Positions 1 to 9,314 are shown, counted from the first letter of the stretch. The stretch: 64,000 bases of DNA from Beijerinckiaceae bacterium RH AL1 (GCA_901457705.2 LR590083.2:1302597-1366596), one strand, 5' to 3'. Translations and numbers: made by a program. Notes: generated from the sequence alone by a model not told the origin.

Positions 1-1536
1 GGCCCGGTCGCGCCGGGCCCAAACAACACGCTGTACTATCGCCTCGACGCCCTCGCCCGCGGCGGCGGCACGCAGGTCGACTACATCAAGGACGATCGCC
101 TCTTCATCGCACCGAGCATCGCCTGGCGCCCGGATGCCGACACGTCCGTGACGGTGCACGGCTCCTACCAGAAGGACCGCACCAACGGCCAAAACTTCCT
201 GCCCTATGTCGGCACGGTCATCCCGTCCCCGGCCTTCGGCAAGATTCCGACGAGCCTCTTCACGAGCGATCCGCAGCTCGACACGTTCCAGCGCAGCCAG
301 GCGCTGATCGGCTCCGAGGCCGAGCATCGCTTCAACGAGACTTTTACGGCACGCCAGAAGGTGCGCTACGCCGACCTCAAGATCTACTACAACACGCTCC
401 AGGCGATCGGCTTGGCGAGCGACACCAGCCCGCTCCTCAATCGCGGCAACTTCCAGACCGAGCCGCACAGCACGCAATTCGCGCTCGACAACGAGCTCGA
501 GGCGCGCTTCCGCACCGGCCCGATCAGCCACACCACGCTGCTCGGCCTCGACTACAAGCGCTACACGCTGGTCGACATCCAGGGCTTCGGCGGCGCCAGC
601 CCGCTCAATCTCGAGGCGCCGGTCTATTTCATCGCGCCGACGACGAAGCCCGGAAACTACGCCCAGAACTACCAGGTGCAGAACCAGGTCGGCCTCTACG
701 CGCAGGAGCAGGCGAAGCTCGGCGGCTTCACGCTGGTGCTGAGCGGCCGCCACGACCAGCTCCAGACCTCGCTCGACAATGCGCTCAACCCCGCCAACGA
801 CCGGCGCAGCGCCGATGCCGCGTGGACCGGGCGCGCCGGGCTCATCTACACGACGCCGCAGGGCCTCGCGCCGTACGTCTCGTACTCGACCTCGTTCGAT
901 CCGCAGCTCGGCACCAACACGTCGACGGGCCAGCTCCTGGTGCCGGAGACCGGCGTGCTCACGGAGGTCGGCCTGAAGTTCCAGCCGATCGGACAGCACA
1001 TCACGCTCAACGGCGCGCTGTTCGATTTGACCCAAAACAACGTGCCGACCACCGATCCGACCAACATCAACAACCAGCTGCAGACCGGCCAGGAGAACTC
1101 GAAGGGCTTCGAGCTCGAGGCGCAGGGCAACATCACGCCGGAGATCAGCGTGCTCGCTTCCTACACCGGCTATCGGCTGCGCAACACGATCACCAACGAT
1201 GCCGCCGCGCTCGGCAAGGTGCCGGTCAACACGCCCCAGAACTTCGGCTCTCTGCTGCTCGACTACACGTTCAAGAGCGGCCCGCTGTCCGGCTTCGGCG
1301 CCGGCGCCGGCCCGCGCTACGTCGGCGGCTCCTTCGCGATCAACGACAACAGCTACGGCGTGCCCGGCTACGTGCTCGCCGACCTCAACGTCCACTACGA
1401 GCGTGGGCCGTGGCGCGCGCAGGTCAACGTCGTCAACCTCACCGACAAGACCTATGTCGCGAGCTGCCAGACGCTCGGCGCCTGCTTCTACGGCGACCGC
1501 CGGCGCGCGCTGTTCAGCCTCGCCTACCGCTGGTGA
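1..1536 (+). CDS. TonB-dependent siderophore receptor, C-terminal part (5' end outside window)
   Basis: The frame is open from the first base, so the window holds the last 511 residues of an outer-membrane receptor that imports ferric siderophores using TonB energy. The plug domain and TonB box lie upstream. What is visible is beta-barrel sequence: alternating hydrophobic/polar strands, many Asn/Gln/Tyr residues, an ELEAQGNI strand motif near the C-terminal third, and an outer-membrane-type end (ALFSLAYRW with terminal aromatic Trp). This fits the FhuA/FoxA/FpvA-like siderophore receptor subfamily. The gene is followed 17 bp later by an MFS permease and then a FhuF-like reductase, which supports siderophore uptake. 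The ligand cannot be told from sequence. Confidence 0.9.
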   Translation, partial: GPVAPGPNNTLYYRLDALARGGGTQVDYIKDDRLFIAPSIAWRPDADTSVTVHGSYQKDRTNGQNFLPYVGTVIPSPAFGKIPTSLFTSDPQLDTFQRSQALIGSEAEHRFNETFTARQKVRYADLKIYYNTLQAIGLASDTSPLLNRGNFQTEPHSTQFALDNELEARFRTGPISHTTLLGLDYKRYTLVDIQGFGGASPLNLEAPVYFIAPTTKPGNYAQNYQVQNQVGLYAQEQAKLGGFTLVLSGRHDQLQTSLDNALNPANDRRSADAAWTGRAGLIYTTPQGLAPYVSYSTSFDPQLGTNTSTGQLLVPETGVLTEVGLKFQPIGQHITLNGALFDLTQNNVPTTDPTNINNQLQTGQENSKGFELEAQGNITPEISVLASYTGYRLRNTITNDAAALGKVPVNTPQNFGSLLLDYTFKSGPLSGFGAGAGPRYVGGSFAINDNSYGVPGYVLADLNVHYERGPWRAQVNVVNLTDKTYVASCQTLGACFYGDRRRALFSLAYRW

Positions 1537-1553
1537 CGCGGGCGGAAGAGCCA

Positions 1554-2759
1554 ATGCCGGACGAGGCGGTGACGAAGCGCCTGCCTCGCTTCGGCTGGCT
1601 GCCGTTCGCCGGCGTCTACGCCGCCTACGGCGCAACCTTCGGCGTGCTCGGCGGCGGCGCGCCCCTGGTGCTGCGGGCGCACGGCATGGCGCTCGCGCAA
1701 GTCGGGCTCCTGCAGCTCATCTACGCGCCGATCGGTGTCGCCTTCCTGTGGGCGCCGCTGCTCGATCGCTACGGCCTGCCGCGGCTGCCGCACCGGCTCG
1801 GCTGGATCGGCGCGGGGATGATCGCCACGGCGCTCCTGCTCGCCGCCCTGGGCGCGTCCGCGACCTGGCCGGTGTGGGCGATCTTCATCGTCGCCATGGC
1901 GGTGAGCGTTACCATAACGACGTCGGACATCGCGCTCGAGGCCCTCGTCGTCGAGACCGTGCCGCGCGAGCGGCGCGCCGCCCTGACGACGGCGAAGCTC
2001 GTCTCGCTTTCGCTCGGCACGATGGTCGGCGTCGAGCTGGCGACGGCGCTGCCCGACACGCTCAGCCTGTCGGCGGCCCTCGTCGTCGTCGCGGCGCTCG
2101 TGGCGCTGCTGGCGCTGCCGCTGGTCCTCGTGCACGAGCCTCGGCGTGCCCGTGCGGCAGCCGCCTCGCCGCGGCCCGCGGGGAGCCTGCGGCTGCTCGT
2201 GCGCCGCGCGGCCTTGCTCGGAGCCTTCTACGTCCCTGCCATTCTCATCATTACGGTGCCGAGCCTCGTGCTGCTCGACCTGCACGTGTCGCTGCCCGCC
2301 GTCGGCTTCTTCACCGGCACGCTGACGACGACCACCGGCGTCGCGATGACGCTCGCCGCCGGCGCGCTGATGAAGCGGATGCCGGCCCACCGCATCGTCG
2401 CGTGGCTCACCGCAGGCGTCGCGGCGACGTCGTTGCTTCTCGCGCTCGCCGCGGCGCTCGGTGCGCCGCGCTTCGGCTACACGATGGCGACCGTGCTCAT
2501 GGTCTTCGAGGGCGGCCTCGGCGTGCCGATCTTCACCATCGTCTACCGCTGGGCGGAAGGCGAGCATGCGGCCACCGACTACGCCGTGCTGTTCGGCATC
2601 GCCTTTCTCATCTCGTTCCCGGTCCGCGTGGCCGCACCGATGCTGGCGGCGGCGATCGGTTGGCCGTCGTACTTTCTTGTCGCGGTACCGCTGTACGTCG
2701 TGGCCTGCGCCGCGCTGGTCCTCGGGATGCGCGAGACGCCTGTGGGTGGGGCCGCATGA
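1554..2759 (+). CDS. MFS permease, probable siderophore inner-membrane transporter
   Basis: This 401-residue protein is very hydrophobic with about twelve predicted membrane helices, which is the normal MFS size. The charged loop LLDRYGLPRLPHR between helices 2 and 3 resembles MFS motif A. It lies between a siderophore receptor and a FhuF-like reductase, and the next gene overlaps it by four bases. This matches operons in which a single-component MFS permease (RhtX/FptX type) carries the ferric siderophore across the inner membrane. The start is the ATG preceded by ggaagagcc. The substrate is inferred from neighbours only; a general MFS drug exporter is the alternative. Confidence 0.8.
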   Translation: MPDEAVTKRLPRFGWLPFAGVYAAYGATFGVLGGGAPLVLRAHGMALAQVGLLQLIYAPIGVAFLWAPLLDRYGLPRLPHRLGWIGAGMIATALLLAALGASATWPVWAIFIVAMAVSVTITTSDIALEALVVETVPRERRAALTTAKLVSLSLGTMVGVELATALPDTLSLSAALVVVAALVALLALPLVLVHEPRRARAAAASPRPAGSLRLLVRRAALLGAFYVPAILIITVPSLVLLDLHVSLPAVGFFTGTLTTTTGVAMTLAAGALMKRMPAHRIVAWLTAGVAATSLLLALAAALGAPRFGYTMATVLMVFEGGLGVPIFTIVYRWAEGEHAATDYAVLFGIAFLISFPVRVAAPMLAAAIGWPSYFLVAVPLYVVACAALVLGMRETPVGGAA

Positions 2760-3340
2760 GCGGGTGGGCCGAGCCCCGCAAGTCCCTGCACGCGGCGATG
2801 CTGGCGCTGCGCCCGCTGCCGCGCGGCGAGCGGCTCGCACGCGCCTCCTCGTGGACGATGTACTATTTCTCGGCGCTGATCATCCCCGTCGTCGCGAGCG
2901 CGGCCCGCACCGGCCGGGTGCCGGTTGTCGGCATCGACGATCTGCTCTGCGAGAGCGATGCGGCCGGCCATGTCGTCGGCTTCAAGCCGCGGCAGGGCGC
3001 CGGCGATCGGACCGGCTTCGAGGCGCTCGTCGACGATCACCTCGCGGTCGCGGTGGAGACCTGTGGCACGGTCGCTGGGTTCCCGGCACGGGTCGCCTGG
3101 AGCAATGCCGCGGTCGTCCTCGACTATGCCATCGTGGCGGCGCGTGTGGAGGGCGATGCGGGCGACGCCCTGGGCGAGGCCGAGGCGCTGATCGGCGCCT
3201 CGGGCGATCCGCGGCTCGCGGGCCCATACGGAGCGGGCGAGCCGCGCGCACGGCGCGTGTGCTGCCTGCGTTATCTCTCGCCCGACGGGGCGCTGTGCCC
3301 CGGGATCTGCCCGAAAGCACCGTTCGTCGCCTTGTCCTAG
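2756..3340 (+). CDS. FhuF-family siderophore-iron reductase
   Basis: This 194-residue protein ends in the cysteine cluster typical of FhuF, with C169-C170 followed by C181 and C185 and the typical CCLRYLSPDG lead-in. FhuF proteins bind a [2Fe-2S] cluster through a C-C-x10-C-x2-C motif and reduce ferric siderophores in the cytoplasm so that iron is released. Here the last two cysteines are three residues apart (CPGIC) rather than two, which is unusual and could affect cluster binding. The start codon overlaps the stop of the permease (ATGA), indicating translational coupling. The receptor, permease and reductase together form a minimal siderophore-iron uptake route. Confidence 0.8.
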   Translation: MSGWAEPRKSLHAAMLALRPLPRGERLARASSWTMYYFSALIIPVVASAARTGRVPVVGIDDLLCESDAAGHVVGFKPRQGAGDRTGFEALVDDHLAVAVETCGTVAGFPARVAWSNAAVVLDYAIVAARVEGDAGDALGEAEALIGASGDPRLAGPYGAGEPRARRVCCLRYLSPDGALCPGICPKAPFVALS

Positions 3341-3390
3341 TCCCCGATCGTCTTAGGTGCCGAGGCAACAAAGCAAAGGGAGGAACGCTC

Positions 3391-3903
3391 ATGCCATATC
3401 GGCAAACACACGCGCGCGCCGTGCTCATCGGGGCTGGTCTGCTGGCTTCGGCCGTCGCCACGCCGGTCGGCGCCGACACCAAGCCGAAGCTCGCCGTCTT
3501 CGACTTCCAGCTCGCCAACCTCGCCCAGCTTCCGCCGACGCAGGCCGACAAGGACCGCCTGCCGCGCATCAGCGATCTCCTGCGAAAGCAGCTCGCCGAC
3601 AGCGGCAGGTTCGTGATTGTGCCCGTGACCGACAAGGTGAAGCAGGAGGTCGCGAAGGCGGCGCCGCTACGCGACTGCGGCGGCTGCGCGGTCGACTTCG
3701 CCAAGGAGCTCGGCGCCGACGTCGCGGTGACCGGAGAGGTGCAGAAGGTCTCCGACCTCATCCTCAACATCAACGTCTACATGAAGAAGGTCGGCAGCAC
3801 GGACGCCGAGACCGCGACCAGCGTCGACATCCGCGGCGACAACGACGATTCCTTCAATCATGGCGTCAAGTATCTGGTGAAGAACAACATCCTGAAGGAA
3901 TGA
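3391..3903 (+). CDS. DUF2380-type exported protein
   Basis: This 170-residue protein has a clear N-terminal signal peptide (basic start, then an AVLIGAGLLASAVATPVGA core ending in AxA), so it is exported to the periplasm. The mature part begins KPKLAVFDF and contains LAKELGADVAVTGEV-like sequence typical of DUF2380, a family related in fold to TolB-N/CsgG-like proteins that combine an LxVFDF strand with a GxDxxVTG segment. Its role is unknown. A strong ribosome-binding site (aaagggagg) precedes the ATG by about seven bases. The 50-bp gap from fhuF may place it in a separate transcript. Confidence 0.75.
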   Translation: MPYRQTHARAVLIGAGLLASAVATPVGADTKPKLAVFDFQLANLAQLPPTQADKDRLPRISDLLRKQLADSGRFVIVPVTDKVKQEVAKAAPLRDCGGCAVDFAKELGADVAVTGEVQKVSDLILNINVYMKKVGSTDAETATSVDIRGDNDDSFNHGVKYLVKNNILKE

Positions 3904-3993
3904 TCGCAGCCCCACGCGACCAATTTCCAATAGGCGTCGCGCGCGGTCGCCGGTAGCTTCGGCTTGGGTCTGGACCAACAGGGTTGGTGACCG

Positions 3994-4413
3994 ATGCGCA
4001 ACGCCCTCGCCGCCATCGCCGCATGGCTGAAGGACAACCCGCTCCTCGCGATCGTCGGCGCGCTCGTCCCCGTGTTCGGCCTCGTCGCGGGAGGCCCTGC
4101 GGCCTGGGCCGGCCTGACGCAGATCCTCGGCATCCCGAAGTGCGTCACCTACGCTAAGGTCTACTCCTACTCGTCCGGCGCTTTCGCGGACGGCGGCGAC
4201 AAGTGGGTCGAGAGCGTGAAGGGCGTCGATACGTTCACCTTCAAGCTGGCGCACCGCAATCCCGAGTTCATCATCCTCCTGAACCAGACGCCGCGCGTCG
4301 GGTATCGCAGCGACATGATCGTGCGGCTGCCGGTCTGCGGCGGCACGGCGCAGTGGACGCTGGAGAACCCCGAGCACTGGATCGATCTCTACCAGATCTG
4401 GCGCGGCACCTAG
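3994..4413 (+). CDS. Hypothetical protein with one N-terminal membrane segment
   Basis: This 139-residue protein is not recognised. Residues about 17-45 form one long hydrophobic segment rich in Ala, Gly and Val (NPLLAIVGALVPVFGLVAGG), probably a membrane anchor or uncleaved signal. The rest is soluble and beta-rich with two cysteines (one just after the membrane segment, one near residue 115) that could form a disulfide outside the cytoplasm. It stands alone between a DUF2380 gene and ycjX with about 90-bp gaps on both sides. No function can be assigned. Confidence 0.6.
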   Translation: MRNALAAIAAWLKDNPLLAIVGALVPVFGLVAGGPAAWAGLTQILGIPKCVTYAKVYSYSSGAFADGGDKWVESVKGVDTFTFKLAHRNPEFIILLNQTPRVGYRSDMIVRLPVCGGTAQWTLENPEHWIDLYQIWRGT

Positions 4414-4498
4414 GGCGCTGCGGTTTCGCAGCCTTGGGCTCTGCCAATGCGGCGGCGCGCCCCCACATAGGGCGCATCCGACCCGCCCAGAGAGTTCC

Positions 4499-5989
4499 TT
4501 GCCCTTCCTTTCCGATCTCATGTTCGAGGCGCGCACGCTGGCGCAGACGCTTGCCGAAAGCCTCGGCACCCCCGTCATCCGCCTCGGCGTCACCGGCCTG
4601 TCCCGCGCCGGCAAGACGGTCTTCATCACCGCGCTGATCCAGCATCTCACCGAGCTCGGCGCGCCGGGGCGGCGGCGCAAGGGTGCTCTGCCGGTGTTCC
4701 GCGTGATGGCGGAAGGCCGCCTCACCAAGGGCCGGCTCGAGCCGCAGCCCGACGATGCCGTGCCGCGCTTCGCCTACGAGGACCATCGCGCCGCGCTGAA
4801 GGGCGGCGACACCGGAGCCTCGCGGCACTGGCCGGAGTCGACGCGGCGCATCTCGGAGGTGCGCATCCGCCTCGAGTTCGAGCGCGCCGAGGGGCTGCGC
4901 GCGGGACCTGCCGCGCTCATCATCGATATCGTCGATTATCCCGGCGAGTGGCTGCTCGACCTGCCGCTGCTCGGCAAGAGCTATGCGGAATGGTCGAAGG
5001 AGACGCTGGAGGCGTCCGCCTCGGCGGCGCGCGCGAGCCTCGCCGCCGACTGGCGCGGCTTCACCGTCGCGCTCGATCCCGGTGCGGCGGCCGAGGAGGA
5101 GGTGGCGCGCCGGAGCGCCGAGCTCTTCACCGCCTACCTGCGCTCGTGCCGTGCCGACAATTTCGCGCTCTCGACGCTGCCGCCGGGGCGCTTCCTGATG
5201 CCGGGCGACCTCGAGGGCTCGCCGGCGCTCACCTTCGCGCCGCTGCAGCTCGATCCCGCCCGCATCTACGGCTCGGAGACGCTGGCCGGCATGATGGAGC
5301 GCCGCTACGAGGCCTACAAGGCGCACGTGGTGAAGCCGTTCTTCCGCGATCACTTCGCCCGGCTCGACCGGCAGATCGTGCTCGTCGACACGCTCGCCGC
5401 GCTGAATGCGGGGCCCGCCGCCGTGCGCGATCTCGAGACTGCGCTCGCCGACATCCTGCAGGCCTTCAGGGCAGGGCGGAACTCGATGCTCTCGGCGCTC
5501 TTCAAGCCGCGTATCGACAAGATCCTGTTCGCCGCGACCAAGGCCGACCACTTGAACCACACGAGCCACGATCGGCTGGAGGCGATCCTGCGCACCATCG
5601 TCGCCCGCGCCATCGCCCGCGCCGACGATGCTGGCGCGGCGATCGACGTCATCGCTCTCGCCGGCATCCGCGCGACGCGCGAGGCGCGCATCGGGAAGGG
5701 CGCCGACGCGCTCGACGCCGTCGTCGGCGTGCCGGCCGCCGGCGAGGTGATCGACGGCGAGACCTTCGACGGCGAGAGCGAGGCCGCCATCTTCCCCGGC
5801 GACCTGCCGGCCGACCCCAAGGCGGTGCTGCGCGGCGACACCTACCACCCGGCCGGCCGCGAGGATTATCGCTTCGTGCGGTTCCGTCCGCCGCGCGAGG
5901 CACGCGACGAGGACGGGCTCGCGCTGCCGCCGCCGCACATCAGGTTCGACCGGGCGCTGCAGTTTCTCTTGGGAGACAGGCTCGCATGA
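4499..5989 (+). CDS. ycjX: YcjX family P-loop NTPase (DUF463)
   Basis: This 496-residue protein carries a P-loop GLSRAGKT at residues 33-40 near the N-terminus, typical of the YcjX (DUF463) family of GTPase-like proteins. Further family-like segments include IDIVDYPGEWLLDLPLL (a DxPG-type switch region) and TKADHLNHTSHDRLE (NKxD-like base-recognition loop). The TTG start is preferred because gagag precedes it, while the in-frame ATG at 4520 has only pyrimidines upstream. It overlaps the downstream ycjF by four bases, the usual arrangement in proteobacteria. The pair is stress-associated in enterobacteria; the exact function is unknown. Confidence 0.88.
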   Translation: MPFLSDLMFEARTLAQTLAESLGTPVIRLGVTGLSRAGKTVFITALIQHLTELGAPGRRRKGALPVFRVMAEGRLTKGRLEPQPDDAVPRFAYEDHRAALKGGDTGASRHWPESTRRISEVRIRLEFERAEGLRAGPAALIIDIVDYPGEWLLDLPLLGKSYAEWSKETLEASASAARASLAADWRGFTVALDPGAAAEEEVARRSAELFTAYLRSCRADNFALSTLPPGRFLMPGDLEGSPALTFAPLQLDPARIYGSETLAGMMERRYEAYKAHVVKPFFRDHFARLDRQIVLVDTLAALNAGPAAVRDLETALADILQAFRAGRNSMLSALFKPRIDKILFAATKADHLNHTSHDRLEAILRTIVARAIARADDAGAAIDVIALAGIRATREARIGKGADALDAVVGVPAAGEVIDGETFDGESEAAIFPGDLPADPKAVLRGDTYHPAGREDYRFVRFRPPREARDEDGLALPPPHIRFDRALQFLLGDRLA

Positions 5990-7053
5990 GCGAGGACATC
6001 CGCCGCCGCCCGCGCGCCGTGCGCATCGAGCCGCTCCCCGGCTACCAGGACGAGAGCGACGTGCCGCGCGCGCCGCGGCCGCCCGTCGAGATCCTGCCCG
6101 ATCCCGCCGTCTTCTCCGGGCTCGAGCTCGAGCCGGAGGAGCGGGCCGTCGAGGTCGCGCAGCAGCGCGGCATCTTCCGACGCAGCCTGATCTCCTGGGC
6201 CGGCTTGTTCTGGTCGGCGCTGGGCGGCCTCGTCTCGCTCGCCGCGAGCTTGTGGGCCTGGAACACGGTCGAGAACCTGTTCGCGCGCTCGCAGGTGCTG
6301 GGCGATGTCGGCCTGGCGCTGCTTGCCGTGGCGCTCCTGGCGCTTGTCGTGATGGGCGCGCGCGAGGTGCGGGCGATCGGCCGCCAGCGGCACATCGCGC
6401 GGCTGCACCAGGATTTCGCCAAGGCGCATGCCGGCGACGATCGCCCGGCGGCGCGCAAGCTCGTCGGCGACCTCGCCTCGCTCTACGGCGCGCGGCCCGA
6501 GACGGCGCAGGCGCGCCAGGACGTGCTGGCCCTGACGAAGGAGATCGTCGACGGCCGCGACCTCGTCGAGATCGCCGAGCGGACGATCGTCGGTCCGCTC
6601 GACGACCGCGCCAAGGCGGCGATCGCCACCGCCGCCAAGCGGGTCTCCGTCGTCACCACCATCGCGCCGCGCGCGATCATTGACGTCGCCTTCGTGCTTT
6701 TGCAGGCGGTGCGCCTCATCCGCCGCATCTCGGAGATCTACGGCGGCCGTCCCGGCTTTCTCGGCTTTCTCAAGCTCGCCCGCTCGGTCGGCGCGCATCT
6801 CGCGATCACCGGCGGCATGGCCGCCGGCGACAGCCTGCTGCAGCAGGTGGTCGGGCATGGCATCGCGGCGAAGGTCTCGGCGCGGCTCGGGGAGGGCGTG
6901 CTGAACGGGCTGCTCACCGCGCGGATCGGCGTTTCCGCCATGTCGGTGTGCCGCCCCATGCCGTTCGAGGCGCAATCGACGCCGACGCTGCGCAAGGTCG
7001 CGCCGTTTCTCTTCAAGTCGAAAGAAGACGCGGCGACATCGATCGACCGGTAA
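5986..7053 (+). CDS. ycjF: YcjF family inner-membrane protein (TIGR01620/DUF697)
   Basis: This 355-residue protein has an acidic and proline-rich N-terminal region, two adjacent transmembrane segments (around residues 66-88 and 103-125: WAGLFWSALGGLVSL and GLALLAVALLALVVMGA) and a C-terminal domain with RAIIDVAFVLLQAVRLI, typical of DUF697. This is the architecture of YcjF, the membrane partner encoded next to YcjX. Its ATG overlaps the ycjX stop codon (ATGA), so the two are probably co-translated. A glycine/alanine-rich helix (GGMAAGDSLLQQVVGHGIAAK) near residue 275 is also family-typical. Confidence 0.87.
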   Translation: MSEDIRRRPRAVRIEPLPGYQDESDVPRAPRPPVEILPDPAVFSGLELEPEERAVEVAQQRGIFRRSLISWAGLFWSALGGLVSLAASLWAWNTVENLFARSQVLGDVGLALLAVALLALVVMGAREVRAIGRQRHIARLHQDFAKAHAGDDRPAARKLVGDLASLYGARPETAQARQDVLALTKEIVDGRDLVEIAERTIVGPLDDRAKAAIATAAKRVSVVTTIAPRAIIDVAFVLLQAVRLIRRISEIYGGRPGFLGFLKLARSVGAHLAITGGMAAGDSLLQQVVGHGIAAKVSARLGEGVLNGLLTARIGVSAMSVCRPMPFEAQSTPTLRKVAPFLFKSKEDAATSIDR

Positions 7054-7080
7054 AGGCCCCGCTTGGCGACCGTCACGGCT

Positions 7081-8628
7081 ATGTCGTATGACGTTCGCAT
7101 GACAAAGGATGCCGCGCCGAGTCGGGAATACGAGCTCAAGTTCGCGATCGATCCCAAGGCCTACGACGCTGTCATGGCGCATCCGCTGCTCGCCGACGTG
7201 CCGAGCGCGGCGCGCGCGCTCTCCTCGACCTATTTCGACACGCCGGACGACCGCCTGCGCCGCGAGCACGTGAGCCTGCGGCTGCGCGAGGGCGAGCCCG
7301 GCGGCACGGTGCAGACGCTGAAGAGCGCGCCAAGCTCGATCGTCGATCGCTCGGAATGGGAGCAGCCGATCAGCGGCGCGCGACCCGACACCGCTCTGCT
7401 CGGCGAGACGCCGCTGAAGCCGCTGCTCGACGAGGTGGATGCCGCCCTCGTGCCGCGGTTCACGGTCGAGGTGAAGCGCGACATCTTCCCGCTGCGCCGC
7501 GGCGCCGACGAGGTCGAGGCGGCCATCGATCGCGGCACGATCCGCGCCGATGCCGGCGCCCTGGCGATCAGCGAGCTGGAGCTCGAGAGCAAGGCGGGCG
7601 AGCCGGCCGCGGTCTTCGACCTCGCCCGCGACCTCGTGCGCGACCTACCGCTCGTGCTGAGCCTCGAGAGCAAGGCCGAGCGCGGGTTCGCGGTCGCGAA
7701 CGCCTCGATCGGCAAGCCGGTGAAGGCGCTGGCGCTGAACATCGATCCCAGGCTTACGCGTGCGGCCGCTTTCGAGGCGATCGTACAGGCCTGCCTCGCG
7801 GCCGTGACGCACAATTCCGCGCTGATCGGCGGCGCCGACGACGGCGAGGCGGTGCACAAGACGCGCATCGCCCTGCGCCGGCTGCGCGCGTTCATCGAGC
7901 TGTTCCGCCCGAGCCTGCGGCGGCGCAAGCTGCAGCCGCTCGAGCGCGACATCAAATGGGCGGCGTCGCGGCTCGGCGACGCGCGCGATGCCGACGTGCT
8001 GCAGCAGTCCTACGTCGATCCCGTCGTGAAGGCGGGGCAGGTCGAGGGGGCGGGGGCGGTCGCGGCGCTGATGCTGGGGCAGCGCATGCGCGCCCACGAG
8101 GCGCTGCGCGAGGCGCTGGCCTCGCCGCGCTGGCGGCTCCTGCTCGTCGAGCTGCTCGCGTTCTCGATCGACGGGGTCCGCCGCGCGCAGCGCAAGCGCG
8201 GGTGGCGCGGCTTTGCGCGCCGCCGGCTGAGCGCGCATCGCCGCCGGCTCGCCCGCGACTCGTCGCGGTTCTCGCGCCTGTCGACGGAGGCGCTGCACGA
8301 CGTCCGCAAGGCGGCGAAGATGCTCCGCTACGATCTCGAGCTGCTTGCCCCTGTCGTGGGGCTCGGCGGCACTGAGGCGAGCGTCACGCGGCTCTCCAGC
8401 GCACTGGAAACGCTGCAGGACTCGCTCGGCATCGTGCAGGATGAGGCGGCGGCGCGCGAGGCGCTGGGCAATGCGCTGAAGAGCGCCCGGCGTCCGGCCG
8501 GCCTGTCGCGGGAGACCTGGCGCGCCGCCACCCGAGAGATCATGCCGCGCGGCGGCGGGCGCGGGAAGCTGAAGCGCAAGGCGGAGAAAGCTGCCCGCCG
8601 CTTGTCGCGGCCGGTCGCCTTCCGCTGA
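7081..8628 (+). CDS. CYTH and CHAD domain protein
   Basis: The N-terminal half is a CYTH (triphosphate tunnel) domain with the ExExK motif at residues 16-20 (EYELK) and later charged strands such as TVEVKRDIF and ISELELESKAG. The C-terminal half, from about residue 225, is a CHAD domain rich in conserved His, Arg and Lys (VHKTRIALRRLRAFIELF, EALHDVRKAAKMLRYDLELL). CYTH domains hydrolyse or bind triphosphates such as inorganic triphosphate; CHAD domains bind polyphosphate. The 515-residue length is normal. The start is uncertain: TTG 7063, ATG 7081 and ATG 7099 are in frame and none has a strong ribosome-binding site. Confidence 0.88.
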   Translation: MSYDVRMTKDAAPSREYELKFAIDPKAYDAVMAHPLLADVPSAARALSSTYFDTPDDRLRREHVSLRLREGEPGGTVQTLKSAPSSIVDRSEWEQPISGARPDTALLGETPLKPLLDEVDAALVPRFTVEVKRDIFPLRRGADEVEAAIDRGTIRADAGALAISELELESKAGEPAAVFDLARDLVRDLPLVLSLESKAERGFAVANASIGKPVKALALNIDPRLTRAAAFEAIVQACLAAVTHNSALIGGADDGEAVHKTRIALRRLRAFIELFRPSLRRRKLQPLERDIKWAASRLGDARDADVLQQSYVDPVVKAGQVEGAGAVAALMLGQRMRAHEALREALASPRWRLLLVELLAFSIDGVRRAQRKRGWRGFARRRLSAHRRRLARDSSRFSRLSTEALHDVRKAAKMLRYDLELLAPVVGLGGTEASVTRLSSALETLQDSLGIVQDEAAAREALGNALKSARRPAGLSRETWRAATREIMPRGGGRGKLKRKAEKAARRLSRPVAFR

Positions 8629-8631
8629 GGC

Positions 8632-8958
8632 TCAGTCCGCGTCGCCCGGTGCGAACAGCGCCGCGAGGCCGGTCAGCATGACGAGCCCGCGCGAGGCCGC
8701 GAGCCTGGCGTCGCCCTCGTTGATCTCGCTGTAGAGGATCGCGCCCGAGACGGCGGCGACGAGCGCGCCGCCGAGCCGGCGCGTCGCGCGCGGCACCATC
8801 AGAAGGCCGCCGACGACCTCGGCCGCGGCAGCAGCCTCCATCTCCCGACGCGACCAGCCCAGGTGCCGGAACATGCCGCGGTAGCCGCGATCGCCAACGA
8901 GCTTGTCGGCTCCGGCGAGTGCGACGGCTGCGCCCGCGACGGGATAAAGGTCGGCCAT
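8632..8958 (-). CDS. Small DoxX-like integral membrane protein
   Basis: This 108-residue protein appears to contain three to four hydrophobic helices with small residues (YPVAGAAVALAGADKLVG; AAAAEVVGGLLMV; LGGALVAAVSGAILYSE; GLVMLTGLAALFAPG), giving a DoxX/DoxD-like impression without diagnostic residues. The ATG at 8958 is favoured because AAGGAG lies nine bases upstream; the ATG three codons earlier would sit on the ribosome-binding site. It converges with the CYTH-CHAD gene, with only three bases between their stops. The role is unknown. Confidence 0.6.
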   Translation of the reverse strand: MADLYPVAGAAVALAGADKLVGDRGYRGMFRHLGWSRREMEAAAAAEVVGGLLMVPRATRRLGGALVAAVSGAILYSEINEGDARLAASRGLVMLTGLAALFAPGDAD

Positions 8959-9130
8959 GGTCGTCATCTCCTTGCTCAAGCCTGGCGCGAAACGCCACGG
9001 GCCGCCAACGCGGAGAGCGGGCGCGCGATCCACCGGCGAGCGGTTTGCGTGCGTCTCGAAGGGTGAGGGAGCGGCGCCGCAGCCTCAGCGCCGGAAGGCT
9101 GAAAAGTCTTGCTACTTCAGCAGGCTATCG

Positions 9131-9205
9131 TGGTGGGCGCGACAGGGATTGAACCTGTGACCCCTTCCATGTCAAGGAAGTGCTCTCCCGCTGAGCTACG
9201 CGCCC
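9131..9205 (-). tRNA. tRNA-Val (anticodon GAC)
   Basis: On the minus strand a full cloverleaf can be folded. The acceptor stem GGGCGCG pairs with CGCGCCC, the D arm has AGCTCAGCGGGAGAG, the anticodon stem CTTCC/GGAAG encloses a loop with GAC, and the T arm has GGTTCAATCC. The discriminator is A and CCA is encoded. The anticodon GAC reads valine GUC/GUU codons. No partner gene is co-transcribed within 100 bp. Confidence 0.95.
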
Positions 9206-9314
9206 GGCACGATATGCCGCAGACCCACGCCGTGGGTGCGAGAGCGCGGGGTATAACGAGGCGCCGCGTCCCGCGCAACCGCAAAACCCGCGACTTGATG
9301 GGCTCGACAACAGC

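Noticed and set aside
822-1553. Long upstream extension of the MFS frame
   Set aside because: It is antiphase to the clearly coding TonB receptor and Arg/Ala-rich as expected from GC-driven shadows; the MFS start at 1554 fits the family.
1199-2755. Upstream extension of the FhuF frame
   Set aside because: Runs opposite in phase to TonB and MFS genes; no family likeness before 2756.
4271-5938. Long minus-strand frame under ycjX
   Set aside because: High-GC antisense shadow rich in Arg/Gly/Ala/Glu; ycjX on the plus strand has clear motifs.
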